Position numbers and translations under genes: made by a program. A stretch of DNA of 64,000 nucleotides, taken from NCBI RefSeq assembly GCF_902635505.1, contig NC_045432.1, positions 71,803,823-71,867,822 on the forward strand, written 5' to 3'. The notes under the pieces are model-generated. The model was not told where the DNA came from and made no database searches. It worked only from the letters and a program-made list of their open reading frames with translations. Source of the stretch: Sarcophilus harrisii. Taxonomy: Eukaryota; Chordata; Mammalia; Dasyuromorphia; Dasyuridae. Shown one piece after another: positions 22,457-34,190 of this stretch; the first letter of the stretch is position 1, and each line of letters begins with the position of its first letter.

Positions 22457-24487
22457 TCAGGCCTTTGGGAAATTGTATAGTTCTTCTAATGACCCTAAGC
22501 TTCTCCCCAAAATGAAGGCCCATCTTTTTAACATTATTCTTGATTTATTGTACGCTCCGAGTCATGGAACAGCATGGTTCTCAAAAGAGTTGGTGTTGAG
22601 GATTGCTCAGAGGGCAATGGAAGGGCACATGTTGGGCCCAGACAGGCTGCAGGACGTTACAAATGAGAAACCGTACAGAGGCAGTGGCACAAGGGATATC
22701 ATCAGAGGAACCGTGTGACAAGAAAGAAAGATGGGATAATCATGCGGTGAGAGCGAGGGCTAACTAATGGCCAGCCTGCAGACTCCACTGGTAACCGGGA
22801 AATGTCACAGAAACGGGAGGCCCCCGCTCGGTGGGTGGAGCCCCTGATGAGAGGCTGTGGACAAAAGTGGCACAGGAAGGGAGCCTCTGGATAGGCTGCT
22901 ATCTGCATCAGCAGAGGGAGCCCCCACATATGGGGAGGGCTTTGCAGGTGGTGAAGTCCCCATCTCCAAAAAGTCATAGGATAGAGCCTCTTTCTTGAGT
23001 GCAAGAAAAATGGGGTTGGGTGGAGATTCAAAGTAAACGACAAAGATCTTTCAGAATTAATCTGGGAACACAGGGATTTAAGGAGGCTTATTTGGATTCG
23101 TGCTGTCAGATGAAGGAAAGCTTCAAAAGGGGTGGGGGGGCAGGTCGATTGATTTGATAGGATCTCTGTGTAAAAAAGACCAGGGTCGTAAGATGGACTG
23201 TGCACGATCCCATGGTCTCGGGGAAGGGCTGTGCTCTTCGGCATGCTGGCCAGAGTCTCTAGTATTGGATTCACAAGAAGACATAAAGAGGAGTCGGCTA
23301 GGTGACATCTGCAAAAGTAATCGATGAAATGCAAGTCTCAAAAGCCAAAAGAGAAAAGGAAATAAGACGGCCGAGGCGTCGGGAGAACAGACGTCCGCTC
23401 GTTTAGACAAAAAGAAATGGCAACTCTAAGATGGCTGACAGAGGAGAGCTATCTGGAAGATGCTGGGGCGTAGTGAGCCATCTTTAAGGCGGTCGTCCAG
23501 GGAAGAAGTAAAGCCAAAGGCAGAAAGGATTATTCTCCTCTGCCAAAGCAATTAATGGAGACAATAGGTAGGAAAAAACCAAACCAGCTGCTGTCTAAAG
23601 TGTGGCAATAGCAAATAACAAAATAGCTAAACTCACAAAGCCAATGAGAGAAATCTATGTAACGAGACACAGTCAGGGTCACCAGGGAAAAAGGAGAAGG
23701 TCAAGTGGGAATAAAGACACTGGCAAGAGAGAGGACAACGTGCAGCAGTTGGGTCTATAAAAGGAGGTGTTTCAAGAGAGGGCCGAGAGAAGCCGATGCC
23801 GACCGATGAGGTTGACAGAACTGTTTCAAGACCAAGACAGGGCCTGAAGGGCCTGGGACGGAGATGGGCTTTGGCCCGGGGACCCGTCCAAAAAACAAGA
23901 CTCAAGTGATCTCCAAGCAGACACCCAGCCACAACATCCATCTGCCGAAGAGGGAACGCATACTTGGGCCTGCTGATCTCCCTTATTCTTGAGATTTCCA
24001 AGATTCAGGGACGGCCTCACCCAGCCTTCCAGGAGCATGTGGGCTGAAAGCTCAGCACAATGAGACAAAGTTATTCCCAAGCAGATTTTTATAAGAGGAG
24101 GAGGTTATTAGAAACCAGAGGCCGCTGACATTACTGAGCATCGACTCCAGGATCTTTTCAGGAATCCTGCTACAAAGCTGGCCAGAATGGCACAGGGCAG
24201 GAGGCAGAAGGTTCAGCAGTAGGTCGGAAAGGGGGCCAAGGAAAAGCCAACCGGGGAACTACAGAGGACTTGCAGAACGTGCCAGAGGGGGGAGGCCTCC
24301 CAGCCATTTCTTATGTTTGGCTCAAGCAAGAGTTTTGGACTTCAGAAACTCTGGTTTTCTCTTCAAAACCACGCAAGGGGATGGAGTGCCAGCTAAGCCT
24401 CCGAAGGATGAGGATGTGACGAGCCAATTTGATCCCACACTCAAGAGAGACGAGAAGCTGCCCACGAGCACCAACAATAGCCATAAT
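22457..24487. other. About 2 kb without recognised elements
   Basis: I see no supported gene, RNA gene or clear repeat. A 210-codon open frame at 22702-23334 (minus) has no recognisable domain and unconvincing composition. Some parts may be L2 too decayed to call by eye. Confidence 0.4.
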
Positions 24488-24536
24488 TCATCTTTCTAAA
24501 GTGCTTTATAATTTGCAAAACACTTTGAACACAAGT
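24488..24536 (-). mobile_element. MIR-class SINE 3' fragment, antisense
   Basis: 'taaagtgctttataattt' followed by 'gcaaaacactttgaacac' is the antisense MIR 3' end. It is cut off by a CT tract. Confidence 0.5.
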
Positions 24537-24539
24537 GTT

Positions 24540-24800
24540 CTTTTCCCCCTCCTCCCCCCCACTCTGTGTTTCTCTCCATCTTTGTCTCTCTCCCTTCCTC
24601 CCTCTTCTCTCTGTCTCTGTCTCTCTCTCTGTCTCTCCCTCCCTATCTCTGTCTCTGTCTCTGTCTCTCTATGTCTCTCCCTCTCTGTCTCTCTATGTCT
24701 CTCCCTCTCTATCTCTGTCTCTGTCTCTCTGTCTCTTATCTTTCTCTGTCTCTTTCTCTCTCCCTCTCCCTCTCCCTTCCTCCTCCCTCCTTCCCCCCCT
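24540..24800. repeat. CT-rich polypyrimidine tract
   Basis: About 260 bases of TCTCTG/CCTCC repeats on the plus strand. Confidence 0.9.
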
Positions 24801-24807
24801 TCCTTGC

Positions 24808-24882
24808 TCCAATGTATTAAGTATTTCTGAAATGCCCTTGCCTTCAAGGAGCTTACACTCTCCTGGCTCCCGACAGAAACTT
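24808..24882 (-). mobile_element. L2 LINE 3' end fragment, antisense
   Basis: 'tgccttcaaggagcttac' is the antisense L2 3' UTR phrase. Confidence 0.55.
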
Positions 24883-24974
24883 TGTGGTGCATTCTGGGCC
24901 ACATCTTTCAGAGAGACTCGATGCCTTGCCTTGGCATAAGGACTTGGGGAGGATGCACTGGACAGAACAATGAA

Positions 24975-25140
24975 TGGAGAACTGGATGGCCTGAGTACAA
25001 AGTTCACTCTTTACTGCCTGTGGAGCCTTGAGTCACTTAACTTCTTTGGCCTCAGTTTCCTCTTCTGTAAAATGATAAAAGATTTGCATTCAATAATCTC
25101 TAAGATCTCTTCTAGCTCTCAATTCCTGATCCCCTCCTAG
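24975..25140 (+). mobile_element. MIR-class SINE
   Basis: 'cctcagtttcctcttctg' and 'ctaagatctcttctagct' occur in sense order. Confidence 0.65.
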
Positions 25141-25179
25141 CTCCACATCCAAGACTCTTTTCCTTACACCACATGGCCT

Positions 25180-25300
25180 GTAAGAGTAGAATGTAAGTTC
25201 TTTGAGTACAGGGACTGCTGTTTGGTTTGCTTTGTATCACCAGAAGGCGGCATAGTATCTGACAAATAGTAGATGCTTAATAAGGGCTTGCACTGATCTG
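25180..25300 (+). mobile_element. L2 LINE 3' end
   Basis: 'agaatgtaagttctttga', 'gtacagggactgctgttt' and 'agatgcttaataaggg' are the L2 terminus. Confidence 0.65.
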
Positions 25301-25570
25301 GGGTGCGTTCTGCCACAGTGAAGGACGTAGCTACGGTCATGACATCATTTCATCAATGGCAAAGTTCTCTAAAAGCCCCAAATGCCAAATCACATGGCCC
25401 CAGGTGCACCAAGACCTAGAACATAGGCCTGCATAATATCCTCTGTTCAAACTCTATAAGAGATCAGTGTAAACACCCAGGCTGAAAAAACAGAGAGAAG
25501 GAAAACAATCTATGAAATTCTCATTGGACCACTTCACACGTATGTGTCAGTCCTAGCAGATCTGCCTGTT
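25301..25570. other. Low-copy DNA, no gene recognised
   Basis: Nothing supported is seen in this stretch. Confidence 0.4.
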
Positions 25571-25918
25571 TTGGAAGAACTTTGTTTTTTCTTTAATGAT
25601 ACCTTTTTATTTTCAAAATCTACACGCCGGTCATTTTCAACATTCACCCTGGCAAAACCTTATGTTCCAAATGTTTTCTCCCTCCCTTCTCCCAGACAGC
25701 GAGTCATCCAATATAGGTTAAACATGTGCAATTGCTCTATCCATGTTTCCATATTCATCGCACTACACAAGAAAAATCAGATCAAAGAGGGGAAAAAATT
25801 AGAAAGAAAACAAAAAGCAAACAAAACACCAACAAAAAGTGAAAATACTATGTTTCGATCCACATTCAGTCCCCACAGCTCTCTTTCTGGATGCAGATGG
25901 CTCTCTTGGAAGAACTTT
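25571..25918 (-). mobile_element. 5'-truncated L1 3' UTR with intact target-site duplication
   Basis: A perfect 13-bp duplication, ttggaagaacttt, lies at 25571-25583 and 25906-25918. It brackets a 322-bp antisense L1 3' UTR that starts with a T-rich run. The end sequence ('cattcagtccccacagct') matches the same L1 subfamily as 37712-39110. This is a relatively young insertion. Confidence 0.85.
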
Positions 25919-26047
25919 AAACTGTAAAATGAACTGAGTCTAAACTTGAATGGGAGGAGCTGAAGAAGCTGGAACACATTTGGAAAACTGGGGAGTGCCT
26001 TCAAAAATCAATGAATAATTCTTTTCCATGAACATGAAACCTCTGTG
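25919..26047. other. Low-copy DNA
   Basis: No features are recognised. Confidence 0.35.
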
Positions 26048-26095
26048 TAGAGTGTGTGTGTGTATGTGTGTGTATTTGTGTGTGTGTGTGTGTTT
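26048..26095. repeat. (TG)n microsatellite, interrupted
   Basis: A GT-rich run with a few substitutions. Confidence 0.85.
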
Positions 26096-27060
26096 CAAGC
26101 AGATTATTTAGTCCAAGAAACAATGTGCATCAATGTACAAAACCATAAAGGGGGAAACCAGAATTAAATATGTAAAGGGAGAGATTGGGTCAGAGAGCAT
26201 CATGGAATGCATTGTGGAGAGAGAAACTATGAGGAAAGTAGAAAATAAAACCAAAGGAAGCCCAAAGAGAAGGGGATGTGGGGTTATGGGGGGGTAGAAG
26301 TTGTGATTAGAAAAGATGGTGTGTCCTTTCTGGAGCCAATTTTCTTTCTTATTAGCTATGACTTGACCAGGCCAGTGGGAAATGGGGACCTACCAATGGG
26401 GGCCTCTCTTACAGCCTGGGGAACAATAAGGCAGACTCAGTCAAGCAGGAGTTCATATAGCCATCTGCCAGCTGAGGAAGGAGACTTGGGCTTGACCAGT
26501 TCTGCCTCGGTTCACAGTTGGATGCTTTTCTGTTTCAACATTAAGAAAGCAAGATGATAATAATTAGGGTGCAGGCTTCAAGTGCCACCTGTCTATGTCA
26601 ACAGCTTGGAGGGAAGGAAGTGGGCCAGGGAAACAAACAGAAAGGACCAAATTAGGAAAAGGATAGTTGAGCGTCAGACAGAAGCTTAAGGGCCTACAAT
26701 GATAAACCAAGGGAGCACTGAGCAAAGGAATACCACCGGGGATGATGTGGTTAGGAAAGAGAAACCAAGGGATTTGTAGGATGGAGACATTAAAAATATC
26801 TTTACGAGGCTGCAGGAAATACAAGTAGGACAACCAGAGGTGACCGGTGGAATATTTTACAAGATAAATTACTGGGTAAAGTCAAAACGGAGATCTGGGC
26901 CAGGAGAGAGAACACCCACACAGGAAAAGGGCAGGGAGCAAGAGCTATAACAACATCTGGACACTACCTATGCTCTAGCCAAAGACTTGTGTAACCAGTT
27001 AGTCCAGACTTTGAGTTCACAAGCTTTCGAGCTACAGAGAGCCTTGGAGAATATCCAATT
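26096..27060. other. Low-copy DNA, no gene recognised
   Basis: No recognisable coding region or repeat is seen in nearly 1 kb. Confidence 0.4.
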
Positions 27061-27064
27061 CTGG

Positions 27065-27240
27065 GACCAGCGTGAGAGTTGGAAGGGAACTTGGAGATCG
27101 TACAGTCCATTACTCTCACTTTACAGAGGGAGAAACTGAGGCCCAGAGAGATGTGAGTTGGGACATGCTTATTTAGTAAGAAGAGAAGATCTGGGCTCCC
27201 AAGTGTATGACTCCAGACCCGACTCCTTTTCTCAGCTGGA
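27065..27240 (-). mobile_element. MIR-class SINE, antisense
   Basis: 'gagttggaagggaacttg' then 'agaaactgaggcccagag' occur in antisense order. Confidence 0.65.
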
Positions 27241-27649
27241 CTGAATCCATCTGTACCTTAGGCATTATCTGAACCTTGTTTGCATTTCTACCTTAGGGAA
27301 ATACAGGTCACTCAGGACTGTTCCTGGGACTCAGTTTACATATGTGTCCTTATAGAAAATAAAAGATCACATATAGGGGAGTTAGGGGCTGGAGAGAGAG
27401 GATGATAATCTTTCTTTCTGGAGCATCTCTCAATGCCCTGGGGTTCATTAGTCATCAGTAATTCAGCCCATAGCCCAAGTCTCCGTCCAACACAAACTTT
27501 CCCTTTCTTACTAGCCATATAAGACACGTATTGATCCAATAGCAAAAACTAGTTAGCATGTGAACCAATATAATACATGGGAAAGAATGAAATAACACCC
27601 GGATACAAAGGGCTACAATTTCCCATAATTTCCCGGCAGTTAGGACGCG

Positions 27650-27790
27650 GTTCTCCTTTCATTCTCCTAACACCCGAGCTCTTAATTTTATAGAGGTGGA
27701 AACTAAGACTCAAGGAGGGGAGCTGACTTTCTGTAAATCACACAAGTAATAAGCAGCAGAGCCAGGTCTCAAAGCCAAGGGCCTCGGGGG
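27650..27790 (-). mobile_element. MIR-class SINE, antisense
   Basis: 'tagaggtggaaactaaga' and 'agcagagccaggtctcaa' identify an antisense MIR-type copy. Confidence 0.55.
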
Positions 27791-27821
27791 GCCATATAAC
27801 AATGTTCAGAATAATTTTACG

Positions 27822-27950
27822 GGGGCAGCTAGCTGACACAGTGGATAGAGCAGCAGTCCTAGATCTGGAGAACCCGGATTCAAATTCGGCCTCAGACAAG
27901 TAACACTCGCTAGCTGTTTGTCTAGCTAAAAACAAAACGAAACAAAAAAA
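27822..27950 (+). mobile_element. tRNA-derived marsupial SINE
   Basis: The head 'gggggcagctagctgaca' is followed by 'cggattcaaattcggcct' (B-box-like). An A-rich tail ends near 27950. Confidence 0.7.
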
Positions 27951-28279
27951 GCCCCCAAATCCTCATAATTATCCAATGTCTGAACATTTGCCAAGAGCTG
28001 CCAGCCAATCCACCCCAACGGGTCGGTTACCTTGCTGGTCCTTTCTTGTAAGGGGAAACAAGAGCACTAGTAATATTCCTGGGCTCTCTGGGAAGCACCC
28101 CCTCAGACGTTAGAGACCTGACAGGAAGAAAAAGGAGAACAGGTAAAAGAGACAGAAGCAATGAGTACAAGGAAAACCAAGTCTGAGTTTCTAGGAAATT
28201 GATACCATAATATGCATAGAAATGCTGTTGCTTTGGGAGTGGGAAAGAACTGTAAATATGTAAATACCTTTTTATGATA

Positions 28280-28352
28280 AATAAAACCTCATGAGGATAA
28301 AATGAGATAATAGATATGAAAGTGCTTTGAAAAGCTAAATACCTTCCAAACG
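28280..28352 (+). mobile_element. MIR-class SINE 3' end
   Basis: 'ataaaatgagataataga' and 'tgaaagtgctttgaaaag' are the sense 3' end of a MAR/MIR SINE. Confidence 0.5.
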
Positions 28353-28654
28353 AAAGGTAATAAAGCCTTTCCTGGGAGCAGTTCTTAAATATACCAATCT
28401 TTTTCTCCAGAAACATTTAGCTTCCCCATCTATCTGATTTTATCTGCCCCAATTTACTTCCTTTCTACTCTAAAAGCCAAAGATAGGGCCAAGAGACTGG
28501 AGCACAGCTCAACTAGTTAACACGGGACTTGGCCCAGGATTCCCTTCAAAATAGAAGTTCCAATGTGCTCCAACAAGGTCCCTGGTTCCGCACCCCTCCC
28601 TCCAGCACATTCTAGAAGGGGTATTTCATTTATTTTTAAATAGTCCCACTTGGA
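28353..28654. other. Low-copy DNA, no gene recognised
   Basis: Nothing supported is seen. Confidence 0.35.
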
Positions 28655-29095
28655 CACAATTCAGTCCAAATCTTTCTGAAAGGCCTACTAGGTGCCAGAC
28701 CCAGTCCTCCTCAAGAACGATGGGCAAACAACAGAGATAGACAAAAATAAAACGCACTTGTCTTCAGGAAACTGACATTCACCCAGCACGGAGGGGGTCC
28801 ATCCGGGAGCGAAGTAAATAGTCATTTCAAAAGGGAAGAAGCGTTAAAGAAGGTCAGGAAATGTCTCACGCTAGAGGTGGCAGCTGAGCTCGGCCCTAAA
28901 GAGATTGGAAAATGACAGAGACGGTGAAAATCCGACCCCATCTGGATTTTCCAGACAGAAGACGTAAGTTGGAGTCTGCGGTGAGCATGACACCCCATTC
29001 CAGGGCAGTAGAACAGAGGCACAGACTCCAGGAGAATAAGACTGGCTGTCCGGGAAGGCCAGCTTTTCCATGCTGAGGAGAATGTTCTTAATAAA
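28655..29095 (-). mobile_element. L2 LINE 3' region, antisense
   Basis: 'ggcctactaggtgccaga', 'cttcaggaaactgacatt' and then 'gtggcagctgagctcggc' follow antisense L2 order. Confidence 0.6.
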
Positions 29096-29599
29096 AGTGT
29101 CCCCAATATCCAGGTTTACCAGCCATCGACCTGACTCCCTCCTCACCACCACCCCCTGGCTTTATATCTAACCTCATTCAAGAAAGAAAGAAAAACCTCC
29201 TTTCAAAAAATGAATCCCTGATTTTCTCAGCAATCTGGCTCAGTTATGAACTTGGATTTCTGATGCTTGGATACATGGCCACCAGTCTTCATACTCCATC
29301 CATCCCACCCTAAGTCCCTATAGGCACCCCACTGGGAGTAGCCCTAGACCCCTGCCTGGATTCCCAGGGATCTACAGGTTGACTTGTCAGGCAGAAGGCC
29401 TGCTTGGACCCCGCAACTCCTCCTGCTTTCTCTATATGCTCCTCAGTCTCCCTTTGGTTTGCTTTTTGAAAAGCTGAGGTGACTTTGGGAATCCGTGTCA
29501 AAAGAAATTCACTTGTTGGGATGTGGAACATGCTATCCATGTTAAGGATGTCCCCTTTAGGCAGGTCTAGAAAAGGAAAAAAAAAATGGAAATGAGTGG
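29096..29599. other. Low-copy DNA, no gene recognised
   Basis: No recognisable coding region or repeat. Confidence 0.4.
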
Positions 29600-30110
29600 C
29601 TGCAGCATCCAGGGGAGAACGTCTTTAAGCAATCCACACTGACTTGGATCCTTTCAAAAGGTCGATTCCTTGGACGATTTATTCCCAAAGCTTTGGCTTC
29701 TAAGATAATTGGGCTTCTTTATCCTTATTGTGGGGCACGGCCAGTTCAGCGGTGAGATTGTGACTTCCCCATCTGGATTCTCAGCATGGCCAGGTGTTTT
29801 CTGTCTGGACCGAAGGCCTTTTAAGTGGTCCATTTAGGGCCTAAATTGCTCCATGTCCATTTAAATACAACAGATCTTCACCTTTCGCAAATCTAATTCC
29901 AACTCTAAGAGGATGGTGGGAAGAATATTATGGAGAAAGTGGCTGGTCCTTTGTTGAACAAACAGTCTAAAACCGCCAAACAGAAAAGCATTTCATCCAA
30001 TCACAAGAGGAGTTTGCTGCTATCCGGGGGCCACATTTACCATCCTGGTAAATCGGATTTTTCTATCCGAGATTGTGGCTCCCGGGAGCTAGTAAGCTAG
30101 TGAAAGAAAG
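29600..30110. promoter_or_regulatory. Candidate conserved cis-regulatory block with palindrome cluster
   Basis: A repeat-free stretch rich in binding-site-like inverted repeats. TTTGTT-g-AACAAA at 29950-29962 is a SOX/FOX-dimer-like site. ATTTACCA-tcc-TGGTAAAT lies at 30035-30053, TCGGAT-6-ATCCGA at 30053-30070, and GCTCCCGGGAGC at 30078-30089. Regulatory function is inferred only from this clustering. No promoter or exon is visible. Confidence 0.3.
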
Positions 30111-30156
30111 CAACATTTCAGGATCTTTCCCCTAGGCCAAGAAAAGCAATACAGTT

Positions 30157-30296
30157 AGAGGTAGCAGCGGTTAGAGCACCAGTCCTGGAGTCAAGAGGAC
30201 CTAATTTCAAATCCAACCTCAGGCACTTGACACGTATTAGCTGGGTGAGCCTGGGCAAGTCACTTAACCCCAAGTGTCTCAGAGAGAAAAAAGAAA
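30157..30296 (+). mobile_element. tRNA-derived marsupial SINE
   Basis: A tRNA-like head, 'tttcaaatccaacctcag' and 'gggcaagtcacttaaccc' are present. This is the same family as 44997-45144 and 58368-58511. Confidence 0.75.
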
Positions 30297-30359
30297 TTGG
30301 GAAGAGAACAGACACCCCAAGTCAGAGCCAAACATAACAAATCAATTATTTTTGTAGAT

Positions 30360-30545
30360 TTGGAGTTGGACCTACTATGTGTACTAAACATTTTGTAAAT
30401 ATTATCTCATTTGGAAGAGGCCTTAGAAGCCAGCTATTACAATACTCACACTTGAGAGATTAGGAAATGGAGGCCCCAGACCAGGATTTGAACGTCCATC
30501 CTCTTGTCCAGATCTAGAGTTCTTTCTAGAGACTGGGCTCTGTGT
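30360..30545 (-). mobile_element. MIR-class SINE, antisense
   Basis: 'taaatattatctcatttg' then 'caggatttgaacgtccat' in antisense order. Confidence 0.55.
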
Positions 30546-30569
30546 TTCGGGGACACGCTACCAATCCAC

Positions 30570-30700
30570 TAGGTTGGTTCCTACTCAGCCATTCAGGCCC
30601 AGCTCAAATATTCTCTCCTCCAAAGGATCTTCACTGATTTTTCTCCCTTCTCTTTCCTCCTATTTCCTACTAGATTGTAAGCTCCTTAGAATTGTCTGCT
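30570..30700 (+). mobile_element. L2 LINE 3' region
   Basis: 'caggcccagctcaaatat' and 'agattgtaagctccttag' are sense L2 phrases. Confidence 0.65.
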
Positions 30701-30850
30701 TAGATCTAGGAGGACCTTAGAGGACAGCCTTCTCTTAGGAGGAGGAAATGAGGTTAGGAGAAGTGATCTGTCCAAGATCTCACAGGGAGCAAGACTTGCT
30801 CCTTGTATCCTGAATTTGAAACTTGAATGCTTTGATGTGTAAACCCAAGA
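30701..30850 (-). mobile_element. MIR-class SINE, antisense
   Basis: 'ggaggaccttagaggaca' and 'gtgatctgtccaagatct' in antisense order. Confidence 0.5.
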
Positions 30851-31320
30851 GTTCCTTCTGTGCCTTGCTAGTCTTCAGATCCCTCCCCGAACCAAGCCCG
30901 GCTCTCAGCCCCCAAAAGAGCACAGGTCACAGTAACTTTCCACTCCCTGGCAATGCTATCAATGGAATATTTGCTTGGGTAAACTAAGGAAACAGTGAGG
31001 GCAGCACAATATGGCGGAAAGAGACGGAAGGCCTGGATTCAGTTCAAGGAACTCAGCGTGGCACCATGGAGAGAGAGCTGCACCTAGATTAAATGCTCTT
31101 CATACACAAGGAGAAGTGGCGAGCACAGGGCGAGGGAGCCAGCCGGGAAGGGAAGGCAGGAGAACCTGAGATCAAAGCTAGCTTCACCACATGCTGACTC
31201 TCTTCCCCTGGGAAAGTACAGGCCTTTTCATGGCCCTGAGTACTTCTCTCAAACTGGAAGGTATGGAGAAGGGAATCTGTATACTAGAAGTTCCCTATAC
31301 AGAGAAAATAGCAGATAAGA
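30851..31320. other. Low-copy DNA; possible SINE fragment
   Basis: A degraded tRNA-SINE head may lie at 31000-31050 ('ggcagcacaatatggcgg'). No gene is recognised. Confidence 0.35.
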
Positions 31321-31324
31321 ACTC

Positions 31325-31522
31325 AAAATCAATCTATTTCTATCTATATCTATCTACTTATGTATCTCCACATCTTTCTGCTTATGTATCTATATCTATA
31401 TGTAGCTCTCTTATCTACATCTATAACTATCTCTATATCATCTATCTATATGTCTCTGTGTGTCTGTGTCTCTCTGTGTGTCTCCGTCTCTCTGTCTATC
31501 TCTCTTTCCCCCTATCTATCCA
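31325..31522. repeat. (TATC)n/(TGTC)n microsatellite
   Basis: Imperfect TATC and TCTG tetranucleotide repeats over about 200 bases. Confidence 0.9.
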
Positions 31523-31870
31523 CACATACCAAGTCCTATATGAGGCAGGGAGGAGACGAAGATAATCGTGACCATTGCCCAGCCTTTGAGGAGCTTGCAT
31601 TCCCCTGGGGGCTACCACACGTCCGCAGAGAAGTAAGTGGCAAGTGTATATAGAGGCATCAGGAAAGGCCTCCCGGGAGAGGGGTATCCGAACTGTGCTT
31701 TGGAGGAAGCTGGCAAGGTTACATGTTGGAGACGAGGAGCGAGGGCATTCCTGACAGCGCAGGAAAGTGAAATCAGCTGCCACATGCAAGTAGCAAGTGC
31801 GGGGGGAATGGGTGGAAACTGTATATGAAGGCCGGAGATGCCAGAGCGAGGAGTTGGCAATTTTTCCTTG
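31523..31870 (-). mobile_element. L2 LINE 3' region, antisense
   Basis: 'tttgaggagcttgcattc', 'ggaaaggcctcccgggag' and 'gagggcattcctgacagc' follow antisense L2 order. The microsatellite separates it from a short upstream part. Confidence 0.6.
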
Positions 31871-32489
31871 AGTTCCTTTGGTTGCCATGGTATAGCTGGC
31901 TCTCTGGCACGGTAAAGGCTTTGACAACGTGGGCCAAGAAAATGGTGGCTAAGCAAGGGGGAGCAAAGGGAAGCTCCCCAATAGCCCGTCCTGGTAGCTC
32001 TTGCCGCTTCTGCGAGACCGGAATACTATCTACACCAAATGCTCCTGATTTATTATTTATCAATCAACATATGTGTTCACTTGACAAACACATTAGGGAG
32101 CTTTCAAACAAAAGCAAAACACAGGAAGATGACACAAACATGAGACAGCAAGCGAGAGAGGCAGCTCCGTTGCTGCTCGGAAGGGAAGCTTTGGAAGACG
32201 CGCCAGGTCCGGGTCAGGGGAGCTGCCACCCCCAGTTCCAGGCCCTCAGCCAGGAGCAGCGGACACAGGGAGGGGGAGGCACAAGATACCGTCTACAGAT
32301 CTGCCGGTGAACGTACCTTCTCCCCCTCTTGTTCCCATCTCGGCCTCTCATCCTTGACGGGCAGACAGATCGGTCCAGCCTTTTTTCACGGTCCACTTCC
32401 ATTCCTGTCCCACATTCATATTCCAGTCAAACCGTCTGCACGTCCTGGATGTTCTGCACCCGCGGTCTCAGTCCCACCTCCCCACCTCC
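31871..32489. other. Low-copy DNA, no gene recognised
   Basis: Overlapping open frames on both strands (up to 161 codons) show no recognisable domain. Confidence 0.4.
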
Positions 32490-32640
32490 CTTCAATTCAA
32501 CTTAAGAAGCAACTTTTAGATGGCAGCACGTGCCAGCCTTGTTACCGGATGCTGGGCAGGCAAAGACAGACGCAAAACGTGTCCTGCCCTCAAAGAGCTT
32601 TCGATTCTACTTTGGTCAGGAAATATATTTATAGATACGA
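32490..32640 (-). mobile_element. L2 LINE 3' end, antisense
   Basis: 'ctgccctcaaagagcttt' is the antisense L2 3' phrase. Flanks are degraded. Confidence 0.5.
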
Positions 32641-32774
32641 AAAGACAAAGTTTCTATGGAGTAAATGCAAAATGATTGGAAGTGGGATGAAGGGGTCACC
32701 CTTTTTAACATCACTTGAAGGCGGTACTTCAAAGACAGCCCTGGAAGAGTGGGGAAGGGGGGCCCCAGAACGCT

Positions 32775-32945
32775 GTATCTAATGACAGATTTTTTCCACA
32801 TCGTGACGGTTTTGCTGATTTGTTTTCTATTTTTTTTTAATTCTTTACTGCAAGGGACGATGACTTGGGGGACTATAGCGAATACAGAGAGAAATTGAGG
32901 TAACGTGAAAATAAAAGATATCAATACAAATCCAGATCTTTTCAA
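32775..32945 (+). mobile_element. L1 3' UTR fragment
   Basis: 'gcaagggacgatgacttg' and the terminal 'aataaaagatatcaatac' resemble the sense 3' terminus of a marsupial L1. Confidence 0.5.
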
Positions 32946-33530
32946 ATGAAAAATTTAAAAAGCACATCAAGGAGGGTGGTCTGAGGCCCAGAAATCAGAG
33001 GAGTTGTTGAAATGATTGAAATAGTGAAAAGGAGGGAATAGGTTCCCCTCCATGGAGTCCTTGGAAGCCCCCAGATGCTCACTAAGGTAGGATGACCAAG
33101 GATCAGAGGCCCTGCCCCCTTAAGTGGCACCTCTAGCCCAAGTTTCTTCAATTCCATGCTCAACAGCTTGGCCATCTACCCTTGACCTAGTTGATGCCAG
33201 TTCTTCCACTGCATCTGTCTCCTCACCAGGCTAAGGGCTCGCTGGCACAGGTATACCTCCAGTTACTCCCCTCAGTCACACAGTCCTATAAAAAAGAGAG
33301 AAAAGAGACAGTTGGTGCTATTGGTTTGAGGACACTGCTTACCAGTGCAACTGGTGAAAACACTTCAGCCTTCCCCATGAATCTCTTGCTTTTGGTTGCC
33401 GCAAAAGCTAGGACTTCTTAAGCCCAACTTTCCCAAAGCTCCCTCGCCTCAATCGTTTGTGCTCATTCCACTGTCTATCTGGAAACCAGTTGGTTGTAAA
33501 AACGTGCTACATTGTCCTTTTGTCTTCTCC
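32946..33530. other. Low-copy DNA, no gene recognised
   Basis: Nothing supported is seen. Confidence 0.35.
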
Positions 33531-33534
33531 ACAT

Positions 33535-33720
33535 AGCCACAGAGCACGGAAGAGCGGATAGCGAGAGCCACAAAGCCCTGGGTTCAAGTGCTCCTTAACA
33601 CAGTGCGAATTTAGGCCATCGATAGATGTTTATTGGCCAACTGGGTGACTGGGTGACCCTGGACAAGGCACTTCTCTCAGTGTCCCCAGGCAACCCTAAG
33701 ACTTGTCTGGAAAAGTGCTA
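33535..33720 (+). mobile_element. tRNA-derived marsupial SINE, degraded
   Basis: 'cctgggttcaagtgctcc' (B-box-like) lies upstream of 'tgaccctggacaaggcac'. Confidence 0.5.
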
Positions 33721-33979
33721 ACCTGCATTTGTAGAGAGTTGTCCTACACATAAAAGTACAGATGTAGATCTTCCAGACCCTTTCCCTTATCCAGCCTGAG
33801 CAAGGCCAGTGTCTTGCCCTTTGCATCCTAGAATCTCTCATTATTTCCGGGGAGTAACTTCCCCACTCTTTTTCTAGACCCATTTTGAAGATGGGAGACT
33901 ACCACATACAATGCACTGGAAACTGATGGCCAATAACAAGCAGGCTTTGCTTCCGACATTAATAGACCACATCCCTATG

Positions 33980-34190
33980 ATAACACCTAAAAGTTTGTAA
34001 AACACCTGAAAGACATTACTCACTGGAGCCTCACAGCAACTTTGGGAGTTAAATATCATCACTATCCCCATTTTACATATGAGGAAACTGAGGTGGAGAA
34101 AGGCTAAGTGTCCAGGGTCACACAGCTAGCAAATCTCAAAGGCAAGATTTTAACCCAGCTTTTCCTTAGTACTCAACATACACTAAAGAC
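33980..34190 (-). mobile_element. MIR/MAR-class SINE, nearly full length, antisense
   Basis: 'tccccattttacatatga', 'ggaaactgaggtggagaa' and 'ggtcacacagctagcaaa' in antisense order. Confidence 0.75.

Noticed and set aside
22702-23334. 210-codon minus-strand frame
   Set aside because: No recognisable domain or homology, and no supporting splice or promoter signals; likely chance.
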